A stretch of 53,319 bases of DNA from BMS3ABIN04 sp965554225 (lineage in GTDB: Bacteria; Bacteroidota; Ignavibacteria; Ignavibacteriales; Melioribacteraceae): positions 1 through 53,319 of the forward strand of contig CBEVZC010000004.1 of NCBI GenBank assembly GCA_965554225.1, read 5' to 3'. Positions within the stretch are counted from its first letter, which is position 1, and the number at the start of each line of letters is the position of its first letter. Positions 9,754-18,609 of the stretch are shown here, piece after piece. Under the pieces are notes generated by a model, which saw nothing but the letters and a program-made list of their open reading frames with translations, was not told the DNA's origin and did no database searches. The translations under genes were made by a program, and so were the position numbers.

Positions 9754-10515
9754 TTATAGATATATCTTTTGTTTAATTCCCTGTGTGGAATTCGATAATT
9801 CTCTTTTTATTCCGGTATCATCTTCTTTGAAATGAGTCCAACCGCTGTTGTATATTGGTATGGCAATTTTAGGATTAATACAAGCCACTGTTTTTATGAA
9901 ACCTTTTGCGTCCATAGTAAACTTTCCTGGTCCAGTCAAATATCTGAATTCAGCACTTCCCACATGAATTAATGCATAGGTTATTGGACTGAATTTTTCA
10001 GCTAATTCATTGATTCCTTTAAAAAACACCGTATCTCCACTAATGTATAAGGTTTCCTTCGATTGATTTGTTTCCAGAAAAAAACCGATAACATTGCCCG
10101 AGATAAACTTAGGTAGTCAATTAGGATGATGTTGTGCCTGGGTTGCTGTAATTTTTATTTTAGTATTTACATCTGGAAGTTTAAATTCGTATGATTCCCA
10201 AGGTTTAAGCCCTTTTCCATTTTTATATTTTTTTTCTATTCTCTTAGTTGATAAAATTAAAGGGACTGATTTTGCAACTTCGCGTCCTTTAATATCAAAA
10301 TTATCTTTATGCTGTAGATGATTCAATAAAATTAAATCAATATTATTTAAGAAAATATTATCCGGCATTGGAATAGTGATTTTTTTAGAAATTGCACCAT
10401 AACCGTGATGATAGAATTTACCAGCTTTATCAAGTGCGGGATCCGTTAATATTTTGCATCCATTAATATCTATCAAGCAACAGGCTGTATCTATGTAAGT
10501 TATTTTTAAATTCAT
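9754..10515 (-). pseudogene. Metallo-beta-lactamase-fold hydrolase (UlaG/YtnP-like) interrupted by one in-frame TGA
   Basis: A single 254-codon frame, from ATG 10515 to the stop at 9754, is interrupted once, by TGA at 10119-10117. The first part contains the metal-site region LILLNHLQHKDNFD (family pattern SHxHxDH) and ends at TQAQHHPN. Immediately after the TGA it resumes in the same frame with LPKFISGNVIGFFLE, then LYISGDTVFFKGI, HVGSAEF, FTMDA and GWTHFKEDD, which is the C-terminal half of cytoplasmic MBL-fold hydrolases acting on small phosphodiesters or lactone-like substrates. A Trp (TGG) at the stop position would restore a normal protein. A recent nonsense mutation is the simplest reading; the site is not Cys-like, which argues against selenocysteine. 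Confidence 0.82.
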
Positions 10516-10652
10516 TTGTTCTATTTTTCAGAATATCTCAATAAACGTATTGTGCTCCCCAAAGGCTGATAAATTTTTCGAAAATATATGTTAAATAATT
10601 TTCGGCATCCTGAAACAAGCAATGCCGGTCTTAATTTATGAATAACAGATAA

Positions 10653-11297
10653 TTACTTTAAAATATTTCCATCTTTATCTAATAAATATACTTCGTCGAA
10701 TCCGAGTTTTTTTAAAGGCTTAAATTGGGTTGCCACATCGCCCACTGCAAGGTAATACATTTTGTCCAGATTCCGGTATTTCCGGGCAAGAGCTTTGTGC
10801 TCTTCCGGCGTCATATCTTTAATAATTTTTTCCTGCCGTTTAATATAATCGGTTGGTAAATTGTATCGTGATAGTTGATTTAACATTCTAAGTTTTGCAC
10901 CGAGAGTTTCAAATCTTCGTGCATTTGATTTAAGAAGAGCATTTTTTGTAAATTCAATACCCGCATCGGAAATGTCTTCGCGGTATTTCTTTATTTCCTC
11001 TCTGAATATTTTTACCGACTCCAAAGTTGTATTGGAGCGAACGGTTGAAGATGCGGTAAATTTACCCGGATATTCCGTTACGTAAAATCCCGAACGCGCT
11101 CCGTATGTATATCCTTCCTCTTTGCGGAGTATTATATTTAATATTCCGTAAAAACTGCCCCCGAGTTTGTAATTCATTACAATAGCTTTATAGTAATCGG
11201 GATTGTTATATGCTAAGCCCAGCTCACCAACTCTAATTTGGGATTGCTTTGCGTTTGGAAAATCTACAAATATATAATCTTGTTTCGGTTTTTGCTT
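10653..11297 (-). pseudogene. M16 family zinc peptidase, C-terminal domain only
   Basis: The frame contains the conserved C-terminal M16 (pitrilysin/processing-peptidase-like) segment: YIFVDFPNAKQSQIRVG, NYKLGGSFYGILNIILR, EEGYTYGARSGFY, SNARRFETLGAKL and YYLAVGDVATQFKPLKKLGF. Family proteins need an N-terminal domain with HxxEH and a distal Glu for zinc; neither is here. A stop (TAA, 11300-11298) lies just upstream of the first homologous residues, and the next 80 bp lead straight into the promoter region of the divergent cytochrome gene. The only ATG (11177) lies inside a conserved strand, so it is not a true start. I read this as the surviving 3' third of a periplasmic or outer-membrane peptidase gene. 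Confidence 0.75.
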
Positions 11298-11378
11298 TTA
11301 TTCTTCCGTTTACACAAAAATTATTTACTTTGATTTTATATATTTAATAATAACATTTTAAAAACATAAGGAGAAACA

Positions 11379-11879
11379 ATGAAAAGTTATAAATCATTAT
11401 TATTTGGAATTTTAATTGCGTTGTTTTTGATTGGCTGCGGCGGAGAAAAGAAAGAATCGGCAAAGGTTGACTCTAATAACAATATGAGCAAAAAGGAAAG
11501 AATTGCCAAACGGTTTGGTCTAACGGTTTTTGAGTTGGATAACGGAATTGGTCCGATTAAGGAAAAACTTAAATTAGGTCCCATCGATCCGGCAATGGTT
11601 GAAAAGGGCAAAGGACTTTTTGAAACAAAATGCGCATCTTGCCATAAGCTGGACGAAAGGTTTACAGGTCCCGCACAAAGAGATGTTGTGGAAAGAAGGT
11701 CTCCTGAATACATAATGAATATGATACTGAATCCGGATGAAATGTTGAACAAACATCCTGAGGCAAAAAAAATGTTAGCCATCTATATGACAAGAATGAC
11801 CTTTCAAAATGTTAGCCGAGAACAAGCAAGAGATATTCTCGAATTTTTCAGATCTGTAGATACTCAAAAGAAAAAATAA
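11379..11879 (+). CDS. Mono-haem cytochrome c lipoprotein
   Basis: An envelope electron carrier. The signal peptide ends in lipobox LIGC with Cys20, so the protein is lipid-anchored. One haem c site CASCH lies at residues 85-89, and a likely distal Met ligand is in YMTRMTF (137-140). The spacing and the segments GIGPIKEKLKLGPID, KLDERFTGPAQRDV and RRSPEYIMNMILNPDEM resemble, from memory, small cytochromes encoded in clade II nitrous-oxide reductase (nos) clusters of Bacteroidota. No nosZ or nos accessory gene is in this window, so that link is inference. Translation starts at ATG 11379 behind a strong Shine-Dalgarno, AAGGAG at 11368-11373. It stands alone, divergent from the M16 remnant. Confidence 0.88.
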   Translation: MKSYKSLLFGILIALFLIGCGGEKKESAKVDSNNNMSKKERIAKRFGLTVFELDNGIGPIKEKLKLGPIDPAMVEKGKGLFETKCASCHKLDERFTGPAQRDVVERRSPEYIMNMILNPDEMLNKHPEAKKMLAIYMTRMTFQNVSREQARDILEFFRSVDTQKKK

Positions 11880-11927
11880 GTAATCGGAACAATGCTTTTT
11901 CAGAAAATTAAATTTAGCTATCGCTTT

Positions 11928-11947
11928 GGCTGCCGAAGATGGCAGCC
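11928..11947. other. Perfect GC-rich hairpin after the cytochrome gene
   Basis: GGCTGCC and GGCAGCC form a perfect 7-bp stem around the 6-base loop GAAGAT, 49 bp after the cytochrome stop. A further GCT/AGC pairing across a 2-by-2 internal loop could extend it. There is no T-tract on either side, so it is not a textbook intrinsic terminator. It may protect the 3' end of the mRNA. Confidence 0.45.
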
Positions 11948-12100
11948 TGAGCATACATTGAAATAATTTGTTGTTGTTCGTAAAATTTCTTTATAAAAGA
12001 ATTTTCCGGTTTTCGGATATCAATTCCTTAACATAATTTATACGCCACCACTATTTTTGTTTTAATGTTTTAAGTAATACATAATTTGTATATTTATATC

Positions 12101-12595
12101 ATGAAAAATCTTAATTTTCAACCGTCCAAATCAAAGTCGGATTTCCATAAAAATTACAAGCTGCACGATTTAGCCGAGTGGCACGGAAGGAATCTTCTTT
12201 TGCAGTGGGGAATTGGATTCAAGAAGTTTGGTGACGATAAACGCTATGAAAAAGTTTGGGAAAAAGGGAAAGACAAACCTGATTGTATAGTTTATTATAA
12301 TAATAAAACTCTGCTAATAGATTGGAAGAGCAAACATAAGTCCGGATGGATTGTTAACAAAAGAGCCGTTGAATCATATGAACAATGGAGCAAGAAATTA
12401 AACATTCCCGCGGCGATTGTCTTTTTTGTCTTTGATGAACAAAATGTATTGATAGACAGAAGAGTTGCATTTTTAAGTAAACATGATTATTTTCAATCGG
12501 AAAGGAAACAATGGGATAAAAATTTTACCGTTGAATTTGCAGCTGAATTACCGCCTTTCACAAAAACGAACGTATTGGCATATTTAGAAAAATAG
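12101..12595 (+). CDS. PD-(D/E)XK nuclease-like protein
   Basis: A 164-residue soluble protein with a pattern fitting the PD-(D/E)XK nuclease fold. An early helix carries Glu26 (HDLAEWHGRNLL), Pro60-Asp61 sits before a hydrophobic strand (KPDCIVYY), and Asp74-x-Lys76 follows at the expected distance (TLLIDWKSK). The conserved-looking NKRAVESYEQW helix comes next. The E-PD-DxK order resembles Holliday-junction resolvase or restriction-type cores, but there is no methyltransferase or specificity gene nearby. I chose ATG 12101 over the upstream TTG at 12086 because the extra residues are not typical and TTG has no ribosome site. Function is inferred from motifs only; a DNA-processing or housekeeping role is equally possible. 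Confidence 0.7.
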   Translation: MKNLNFQPSKSKSDFHKNYKLHDLAEWHGRNLLLQWGIGFKKFGDDKRYEKVWEKGKDKPDCIVYYNNKTLLIDWKSKHKSGWIVNKRAVESYEQWSKKLNIPAAIVFFVFDEQNVLIDRRVAFLSKHDYFQSERKQWDKNFTVEFAAELPPFTKTNVLAYLEK

Positions 12596-12648
12596 ATTGA
12601 AACTATCCGGATTTTGGAATCCATTAATTTAATTACGGCATATAAGTT

Positions 12649-13188
12649 ATGCATGAGCATGAGAAGATTAAAATTGAATCGATATTCAGGAACTCAAATT
12701 CTTCCGATGAACTGTTTGATGCTTTTATTAGTTCGTTAGACCACAACTTGTCCGATATCGATTTATATAAAATACTTCTGGCTAATCCAACATTAAACAA
12801 AGACGAACTAATAATGTTCACGGAAAAGCTCGGGAAAGAATTTAAAAAATATTCATCGGATTTATATTTATGGACAGCGAATATTTTTGAAAACAATTGT
12901 GAGGACTATGAATGTTTGGAAAAATCTGTTCTGTATTATCAAAAAGCCGGCTTGGCAAATCCGGCTGATCCAACACCGTATTTAAGCTTATTAAATCTTT
13001 ATAATTATGATTTCGAAACGCCTTCGAACAAACAGATCTTAAATATTATTGACAAAGGAATTGATAAGGTTAAGAAAAAAAGCAAAGTATATTTTTCGTT
13101 GTCAGATCATTATAAAAAAATTGGAAATGTAAGTTTACAAAAAAAGTATTCAAGGCTAGCCGAAAAATTTGCACGGGAAGAAAATTAA
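12649..13188 (+). CDS. Hypothetical TPR-like protein
   Basis: I do not recognise a named family. The 179 residues are predominantly helical and acidic, with no signal peptide or membrane segment. Helix pairs with aromatic and small-residue spacing (SVLYYQKAGLANPADPTPYL, then KVYFSLSDHYKKIGNVSLQK) look like two or three degenerate tetratricopeptide repeats, usually protein-protein contact surfaces. The start is ATG 12649; another ATG-like context lies four codons in. It follows the nuclease-like gene by 53 bp on the same strand and may be co-transcribed. Its 3' end overlaps the convergent patatin/Omp85 gene by four bases. Confidence 0.7.
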   Translation: MHEHEKIKIESIFRNSNSSDELFDAFISSLDHNLSDIDLYKILLANPTLNKDELIMFTEKLGKEFKKYSSDLYLWTANIFENNCEDYECLEKSVLYYQKAGLANPADPTPYLSLLNLYNYDFETPSNKQILNIIDKGIDKVKKKSKVYFSLSDHYKKIGNVSLQKKYSRLAEKFAREEN

Positions 13189-15893
13189 TAATAGTACCCT
13201 ATTGTAAAATAGAAATAAAAAGGTCCTCGTACAATTATGTTTTTAGCTAAAGTGTTCTTGAAAAAGAAACTTTTACCGACTGAAAAATTTGCCGGTCCTA
13301 CAGGCGTATCAAAAGAAAGAGTTGCTCCAATTCCGTGTTTTAAGTCCTTAAATCTTATTTGTTCCTGCTCAGCCCAAATAGAACCGATGTTGTATGTAAA
13401 CTTAAAGTAAGAATCGAAAAATAGTTTAACGGGTAAATGATATCTGTATTCTATTAATCCGTTCAATATTTGTCTGCCTCTGTATTCATAGTCGTGATAA
13501 CCAAAAAAACTATTTTGGCCACCGAGTGAGAATTGTTCGCTTAAAGGCAATGTTCTATCTGCAAAGCCTAAGGTTCCGCCAAAAGAAATAGTATGAGTTT
13601 TATTGAATGTAAAATAATTTTTATAGTGTGCGTAAAATTTTGTAAACCCTACGTCACCACCAAAAGAGGTTTGCGCGGTTTCGTAATAAGTGTTTAACAA
13701 AACTCCTTTTGTAGGAAACGGGTATTTGTTTTGTGAGTCGATTGAAAGCTTAAAAGTTAAACTGCTAATATTAAGTTTATATGGAGAAAAATCCGGGAAA
13801 AATACTTTGTTTTTTATTTCGTCTGTTTGGTATTTTCCTTCCACAATTATGTTGCCGAATTTTTTTATTTGTGTTCCCACTCCAATGGATGCGCCATAAA
13901 AGATTTGTCTGTACTCACCAATTTCGGAGCGGGATATTTTTCTTTCGCTCTGTTGGTCATCATCTTTGTATACATTAACGTCGTTGAATTTATAATATCC
14001 GCTTAGTTTATACGTTAAGTATGTGTTGAAAATTCTGTGAGCCAAATGTTCTATGGAATAGGACCTATTCCTCAATCCGCCCGCAAATGTTGCACCCAGT
14101 TCGGTTCCGGTTCCAAACAAATTTTCGTCCCTTAAATCAACAGATGCTTGTGTAAAGTTTTCGTTATCTATCCTTAATCCAAATCTAAGTACGGTTGATA
14201 TTTTTTCGCCCACCTGAATTGTTAAAATATTTTTATTGGCTATTCTTGACAGTTTAAGTCCAATGTTATCAAATAAATTGGTGCTTGTAAGGTTTTTCAA
14301 ACCTTCGGAAAATTTATCAATCTTAAAATAATTACCCTTGTGAATGTGAAATTCCCGCAGAATAACCGTTTTATTGGTTTTAACATTTCCCGCTACTTTT
14401 ATTTCCGAAATTATACCCTCGGAAATAAAAATATTAATTTCACCTCCTTGGTTTACTAATTTTACGGAATCAATTTGAGCTAGCGAATAACCCTTGGTTC
14501 TATACAATCTTAATATTTCGAGTAATTTATTTAAAAGCTTTGGGGGATTGTATGGTTTGTTCAGCAAGCGGTTAATTATTGGAGCAAAAGAACCGGAATC
14601 TACTATTGAATTTCCCGAAAGATTTATTTTTCTTACAATAGGATTCATTTCCTCATCAATTTTAAGGATGGTTTTCCCGGAATCGACGTTTATCTTAGCC
14701 GAAATATTTTTGTAAACTCCAGAATTATAAAGTTTATATAATTCGTATAAAATTTCCTTATTACTTATGGAATCTTGAGAAAATAATCTATAGTAAACAT
14801 GCCTTTCGGTTTCCGTCGGATGTTCGCTTAATTTAAGGTTTTTATAAAAAACCGTTTTTCCCGGTTGAATGCTCTTAAATTTTTCTTTTAGTTGAGCTTT
14901 TATTGTGTTGACATGTTTAAGTGTTTCTTCATATCCTTTCTCAATAATTTGCGACAAGTTGTTAAAGTCGGAATTTTTTTTTCTTCCTATTTGAGGTTCT
15001 ATCAAAATGTTAGTGCTTTTTATTTGCTGTTTTGTAATAATTTCAATTGGGATACTCACAACTTGGTCGGCAATTTCCCAAGGATATTTTAATGAACTTT
15101 TATTTCTTAGCGGACTTGTAGTATTTACTGCAATTGTATAATTGAATCCTAGATCTCTTGCAAATTTAACGGGTAAATTAGCTACCAAGCCACCATCTAC
15201 AAGCAAAAGGGAGTCCGTTCTTACCGGCGGTAAAAGAAATGAAATACTTGAGCTTGCACGCATTGCAAGACTAAGTGAACCATCTCCAAGAATTTCGGGC
15301 TGACCGTTGACTAAATTTGTGCTTACGGCTCTAAAGCGGTAAAGTAACTCATCGAAATTTGAGTCCATGTGAATGGGAGCATTTAGTGCGGCAAGTGTTA
15401 AAAAGTTGGAAACTGATTGCCCTGTGTTTATGTATGTCGGAATAACCGGAGTGAAATTATTTAATCTTAGAGCAAAAATTGCTTTGTCTTCCGTTATTTT
15501 CTGATCGATAAACAGTTCGTTTCTATCGTTTTTCTGAAAAGAAAAAAAAGTATTCCATGGAGTATTTTTTACCAGCGAATCCAAATCAGAAATACAATAG
15601 CCTGCAGAATATAGACCACCGATTATACTTCCCATACTTGTTCCAACAATACCGTCAAACCTAATGTTGTTTTCTTTTAAGGCTTTTAAAACTCCAATCT
15701 GACTAATTGCCCGGGCGCCGCCTCCGCTAAGAACTAAGGCTGTTTTAGGAGCAAAAGAGATAACTTTTGTTGAAATTCCGAAAGGAAGTTTTTTGTTTTC
15801 AAGTTTTAAAGAAAGTGTGTCCGTTCTTTGTGCTAATAAAAAATTTGGAAAAAATAAAAGAGCAACTAAAAATATGTTTAATTTATTCAACAT
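13185..15893 (-). CDS. Patatin-like phospholipase fused to POTRA and Omp85 beta-barrel
   Basis: An outer-membrane protein of the type Vd/PlpD-like or bacteroidal patatin-Omp85 class. A Sec signal peptide (residues 1 to about 21, ending LLAQ) leads into a patatin domain with oxyanion loop SGGGARAISQIG (56-67), nucleophile elbow GTSMG (Ser86) and catalytic DGG (Asp233-Gly235). The middle has POTRA-like repeats (KINLSGNSIVDSG, EIKVAGNVKTNKTVILREF). The last 300 or so residues are alternating beta strands of an Omp85/BamA-type 16-strand barrel, ending in an aromatic (YFYFTIGYYY). The patatin part should hydrolyse lipid acyl esters and be held or exported at the outer membrane. Substrate and orientation are not evident. 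Length (902) is typical of such fusions, and no defect is visible. Confidence 0.93.
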   Translation of the reverse strand: MLNKLNIFLVALLFFPNFLLAQRTDTLSLKLENKKLPFGISTKVISFAPKTALVLSGGGARAISQIGVLKALKENNIRFDGIVGTSMGSIIGGLYSAGYCISDLDSLVKNTPWNTFFSFQKNDRNELFIDQKITEDKAIFALRLNNFTPVIPTYINTGQSVSNFLTLAALNAPIHMDSNFDELLYRFRAVSTNLVNGQPEILGDGSLSLAMRASSSISFLLPPVRTDSLLLVDGGLVANLPVKFARDLGFNYTIAVNTTSPLRNKSSLKYPWEIADQVVSIPIEIITKQQIKSTNILIEPQIGRKKNSDFNNLSQIIEKGYEETLKHVNTIKAQLKEKFKSIQPGKTVFYKNLKLSEHPTETERHVYYRLFSQDSISNKEILYELYKLYNSGVYKNISAKINVDSGKTILKIDEEMNPIVRKINLSGNSIVDSGSFAPIINRLLNKPYNPPKLLNKLLEILRLYRTKGYSLAQIDSVKLVNQGGEINIFISEGIISEIKVAGNVKTNKTVILREFHIHKGNYFKIDKFSEGLKNLTSTNLFDNIGLKLSRIANKNILTIQVGEKISTVLRFGLRIDNENFTQASVDLRDENLFGTGTELGATFAGGLRNRSYSIEHLAHRIFNTYLTYKLSGYYKFNDVNVYKDDDQQSERKISRSEIGEYRQIFYGASIGVGTQIKKFGNIIVEGKYQTDEIKNKVFFPDFSPYKLNISSLTFKLSIDSQNKYPFPTKGVLLNTYYETAQTSFGGDVGFTKFYAHYKNYFTFNKTHTISFGGTLGFADRTLPLSEQFSLGGQNSFFGYHDYEYRGRQILNGLIEYRYHLPVKLFFDSYFKFTYNIGSIWAEQEQIRFKDLKHGIGATLSFDTPVGPANFSVGKSFFFKNTLAKNIIVRGPFYFYFTIGYYY

Positions 15894-15999
15894 CTATTAC
15901 AAATTATTTTTTGGCGTTAATACTTGATGTTAATAATATAAATCTAATTAATCACTACAGCAATTGTTTGTAAATATAAAATAAATATTTTTCTTATTT

Positions 16000-16044
16000 T
16001 AATTAAATTAAAAACCCAACCACTAATAATTCAGAAGTTGGGTT
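16000..16044 (-). terminator. Rho-independent terminator of the rpmH-yidC operon
   Basis: Read on the minus strand, AACCCAAC (16044-16037), a 16-base loop and GTTGGGTT (16020-16013) form a perfect 8-bp stem followed by a T-rich tract (TTTAATTTAATT). It begins 26 bp after the yidC stop codon, in the right orientation to end that operon. Confidence 0.75.
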
Positions 16045-16069
16045 AGAAAATCCAATAAGTTATTTATAA

Positions 16070-17944
16070 TTAACGCTTCTTCTTTGATCCTTTTTTCTGA
16101 GCCGCCTGCTGCTGCTCGGCAGCTTCCATCATTTTTTGCATGAATCCACCCTTTTTCTTTTTCGGGTTTTTCACCGGCACTAGTTCCGATCCGGATTTTT
16201 CGTGGTTAATAAAATATTGCTGTCCAACAGTAAGTACATTAAACATTAAATAGTATAAATTTAGTCCGGCTGAAAATCCCATAAACATTAGAGTAAATAC
16301 AACCGGCATAACATAAACCATAGCTTTTTGGCTTGGGTCTTTAATGCTCATTTTTTGTTGGATAAACATCATAATTCCAAGCAAAACCGCTAAGCCGGAA
16401 ATTTGATCAATCCCGAAAAGCGGTAATTTAAAAGACAGATGGTAAATTACATCTGGCGAGGACAAATTAGTAATCCAAAGCATAAAAGGTTCCTGCCTAA
16501 TTTCTATTGCAACCCTAAAGAACGTGAACAGAGCGAACAGAATGGGCATCTGCAGCAGAGTGGGCAAACAGCCCCCCGCCGGATTTATTCCATAGGTGGA
16601 ATAGAGCTTCATGGTTTCTTTTTGTACCTTTTGACTGTCGTCTTTATATTTTTCTTTAAGCTCTTTTATTTTTGGTTGTAGTAATTGCATTTTCCTCATA
16701 GACTTGTAGCTTTGTCTTGTAAGAGGATAAAGCACTAATTTTATTACAATTGAAAAGACAACAATTACCCAACCCCAATTAGGAATGAACAAATGAAGGA
16801 AATTGAAAAGGGGTAGAAGGATATATTCAGAGATAGGTCTGGTTATTATTTTAAGACCGAAGAAGCTTCCGAAATCGAATATTGCCTGAAAATTTCTATC
16901 ATACGATTTTAGAGTATTATATTCAATTGGACCCAAGTACAGTTCAAACGAATCTTTCTGATAATTTAAGTTTTTAAATGGAATTTTTAAGTTGGCAGTA
17001 TAAAATTCACGATCGCCATATTTGTTAAGAATATGTTCTCCCTTAAAAGTTGCTCCTCCGTCGTTGCTGGGATTATCCGGAGAGATAATAACGGTGAAAT
17101 ATTTATCCCTTATGCCTATCCAATCAACCTTCCCGTTTATGCTTTTTTCGACTTTATCACCCGCAGAAGAGGCATCAACCACAACTTGTTCGCCGCCTGA
17201 GTAAGCACTTGCGTTTGAATAAGTAGCTTCTTGTTGGGAATTTTTCTCGAGAAAATTTATTCCGTTTTCCCATTCAACGTCATATCTGTAACTGCTAATC
17301 AATTGATTCATGTTTTCCAAATCAATATCTGCTTTTAATGCGTAATCATTACCTCGGAAAACAAATATCTTTTTAATCTTTTCATTATTTGCTGTTGTAA
17401 AAGTATAAGCCAGAACAAGAGAATCTTTTCCGGATAATTTATATTTATATTGATCGAGATTGCTTTCAAAATCTAGTTGTTTAGTATTAATTAAATGCCC
17501 ATTTTTAGTAACAAAAACTAAATTAAAATCCCCGCCGTTTTTATCATTAATTAACTGAACATGTTTCTGGTAGAACGTTGCTGAGTCGGGCAGTAAATTA
17601 TGATACCAAGTTTTATATTTTTTAAGGTAAACCTTTCTTATTCTCGCCCCGCGGCTGGTCATTTCATATAATGCAAGATCGGTTTCAATTGTAATTACGC
17701 GTTCTTTTTTATGACCTTTCTGCAATTCGTTGGCTCCGGAAACAGTGTCTTTTACTGCCGGTTTAGGTGCCGGGGCTTCTTTTTTTGCAATCTCTTGTTT
17801 TTTTTGTTCCTTATTTTGCTTAACAAGAGTTGTGTCTTTGGGGTTCTTTGCTTTTGGAGGTTGCGGCTCGGGAGAGTTAATATAAAGCCAAACGACTAAA
17901 ATTAGTCCAATCACTACAAATGCAATAGTGGTTTGTTTATCCAT
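16070..17944 (-). CDS. yidC: Membrane protein insertase YidC
   Basis: Inserts and folds inner-membrane proteins, alone or with SecYEG. The 624 residues have the Gram-negative layout: an N-terminal membrane anchor (TIAFVVIGLILVVWLYI), a Lys/Pro/Ala-rich linker, a large periplasmic beta-supersandwich domain (about 75-350), then the conserved five-helix insertase core from about residue 370 (WGWVIVVFSIVIKLVLYPLT, with the conserved Arg in the groove) including the cytoplasmic coiled hairpin LQPKIKELKEKYKDD. The segment GGCLPTLLQMPILFALF is diagnostic. The basic C-terminal tail (KKKKGG...KKGSKKKR) fits ribosome contact. It is the last gene of rpmH-rnpA-yidD-yidC, 20 bp after yidD, and a terminator follows. 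Confidence 0.98.
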   Translation of the reverse strand: MDKQTTIAFVVIGLILVVWLYINSPEPQPPKAKNPKDTTLVKQNKEQKKQEIAKKEAPAPKPAVKDTVSGANELQKGHKKERVITIETDLALYEMTSRGARIRKVYLKKYKTWYHNLLPDSATFYQKHVQLINDKNGGDFNLVFVTKNGHLINTKQLDFESNLDQYKYKLSGKDSLVLAYTFTTANNEKIKKIFVFRGNDYALKADIDLENMNQLISSYRYDVEWENGINFLEKNSQQEATYSNASAYSGGEQVVVDASSAGDKVEKSINGKVDWIGIRDKYFTVIISPDNPSNDGGATFKGEHILNKYGDREFYTANLKIPFKNLNYQKDSFELYLGPIEYNTLKSYDRNFQAIFDFGSFFGLKIITRPISEYILLPLFNFLHLFIPNWGWVIVVFSIVIKLVLYPLTRQSYKSMRKMQLLQPKIKELKEKYKDDSQKVQKETMKLYSTYGINPAGGCLPTLLQMPILFALFTFFRVAIEIRQEPFMLWITNLSSPDVIYHLSFKLPLFGIDQISGLAVLLGIMMFIQQKMSIKDPSQKAMVYVMPVVFTLMFMGFSAGLNLYYLMFNVLTVGQQYFINHEKSGSELVPVKNPKKKKGGFMQKMMEAAEQQQAAQKKGSKKKR

Positions 17945-17964
17945 TAATGTATACCAAATTTAAA

Positions 17965-18210
17965 TTATTCATAGCTGTGCGGGATTGTTTGGTCTTCTTC
18001 TTTATCGACCGGATCATATCCGCCCTTGTTGAAGGGATTGCATCTAAGAATTCTCCAAACAGATTTTGCGCCGCCTTTAAAAACACCGTATTTTGTTATC
18101 GCTTGAACTGAATATTCCGAACAAGTTGGATAAAATCGGCAAGAAGGAGGAAACATGGGAGAAATGGCGCGCTGATAGATTTTAATTAAAAAAACGAAAA
18201 TTTTACGCAT
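17965..18210 (-). CDS. yidD: Membrane protein insertion efficiency factor YidD
   Basis: Small (81 aa) membrane-associated protein that assists YidC-dependent insertion. The family signature is clear: YQRAISPMFPPSCRFYPTCS, with the conserved CRFxPTCSxY, followed by EYSVQAITKYGVFKGG and WRILRCNPFNKGGYDPV. An amphipathic N-terminus associates with the inner membrane. It starts one base after the rnpA stop and ends 20 bp before yidC, so translation is probably coupled. Confidence 0.97.
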   Translation of the reverse strand: MRKIFVFLIKIYQRAISPMFPPSCRFYPTCSEYSVQAITKYGVFKGGAKSVWRILRCNPFNKGGYDPVDKEEDQTIPHSYE

Positions 18211-18211
18211 A

Positions 18212-18607
18212 TTAAATTTTGCTCTTTATTTGATTCATAAGTTCAATGAAATCCGGTAATATGGTTTTTAAATATATTTTCTTATTTTTTTTCCGGCTAA
18301 AATTATTTGGGGAAAAAACAATTAAAAGAAACTTTTTTTTAGCTATTGTTTCAGAGATTAATTCATGTTTGTTTTGACGGTATGCTTCTCTTAATAATCG
18401 TTTTGCCCTATTTCTCCACACCGCGTTGCCAAGCTTTTTATAAACGGCAAAGGCAACCTTTACTTTTGGTTCTGTGCAATCTTCGTAATAGTATATTGCT
18501 TTAAGGTTACGACTTTTTGAATAAACGATGTTCCCTTTTTCGTAAACTAAAGCGAATAGTTTTTTAAGTTTGATTCTTTCTTCTTTTGAAAGACCAAATT
18601 TCTTCAA
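18212..18607 (-). CDS. rnpA: Ribonuclease P protein component
   Basis: Protein subunit of RNase P, which removes the 5' leader of tRNA precursors by binding the catalytic RNA. At 131 residues it has the usual size. The RNR-type signature is present as KKLGNAVWRNRAKRLLREAY, with the N-terminal SKEERIKLKKLFALVYEKG corresponding to the leader-binding helix and strand. The rnpA start follows the rpmH stop by two bases. The RNA subunit gene (rnpB) is not in this window. Confidence 0.97.
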   Translation of the reverse strand: MKKFGLSKEERIKLKKLFALVYEKGNIVYSKSRNLKAIYYYEDCTEPKVKVAFAVYKKLGNAVWRNRAKRLLREAYRQNKHELISETIAKKKFLLIVFSPNNFSRKKNKKIYLKTILPDFIELMNQIKSKI

Positions 18608-18609
18608 AA

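Noticed and set aside
10117..10119. In-frame TGA as a selenocysteine codon
   Set aside because: No Cys at this position is expected in the family, and I see no SECIS-like hairpin directly downstream.
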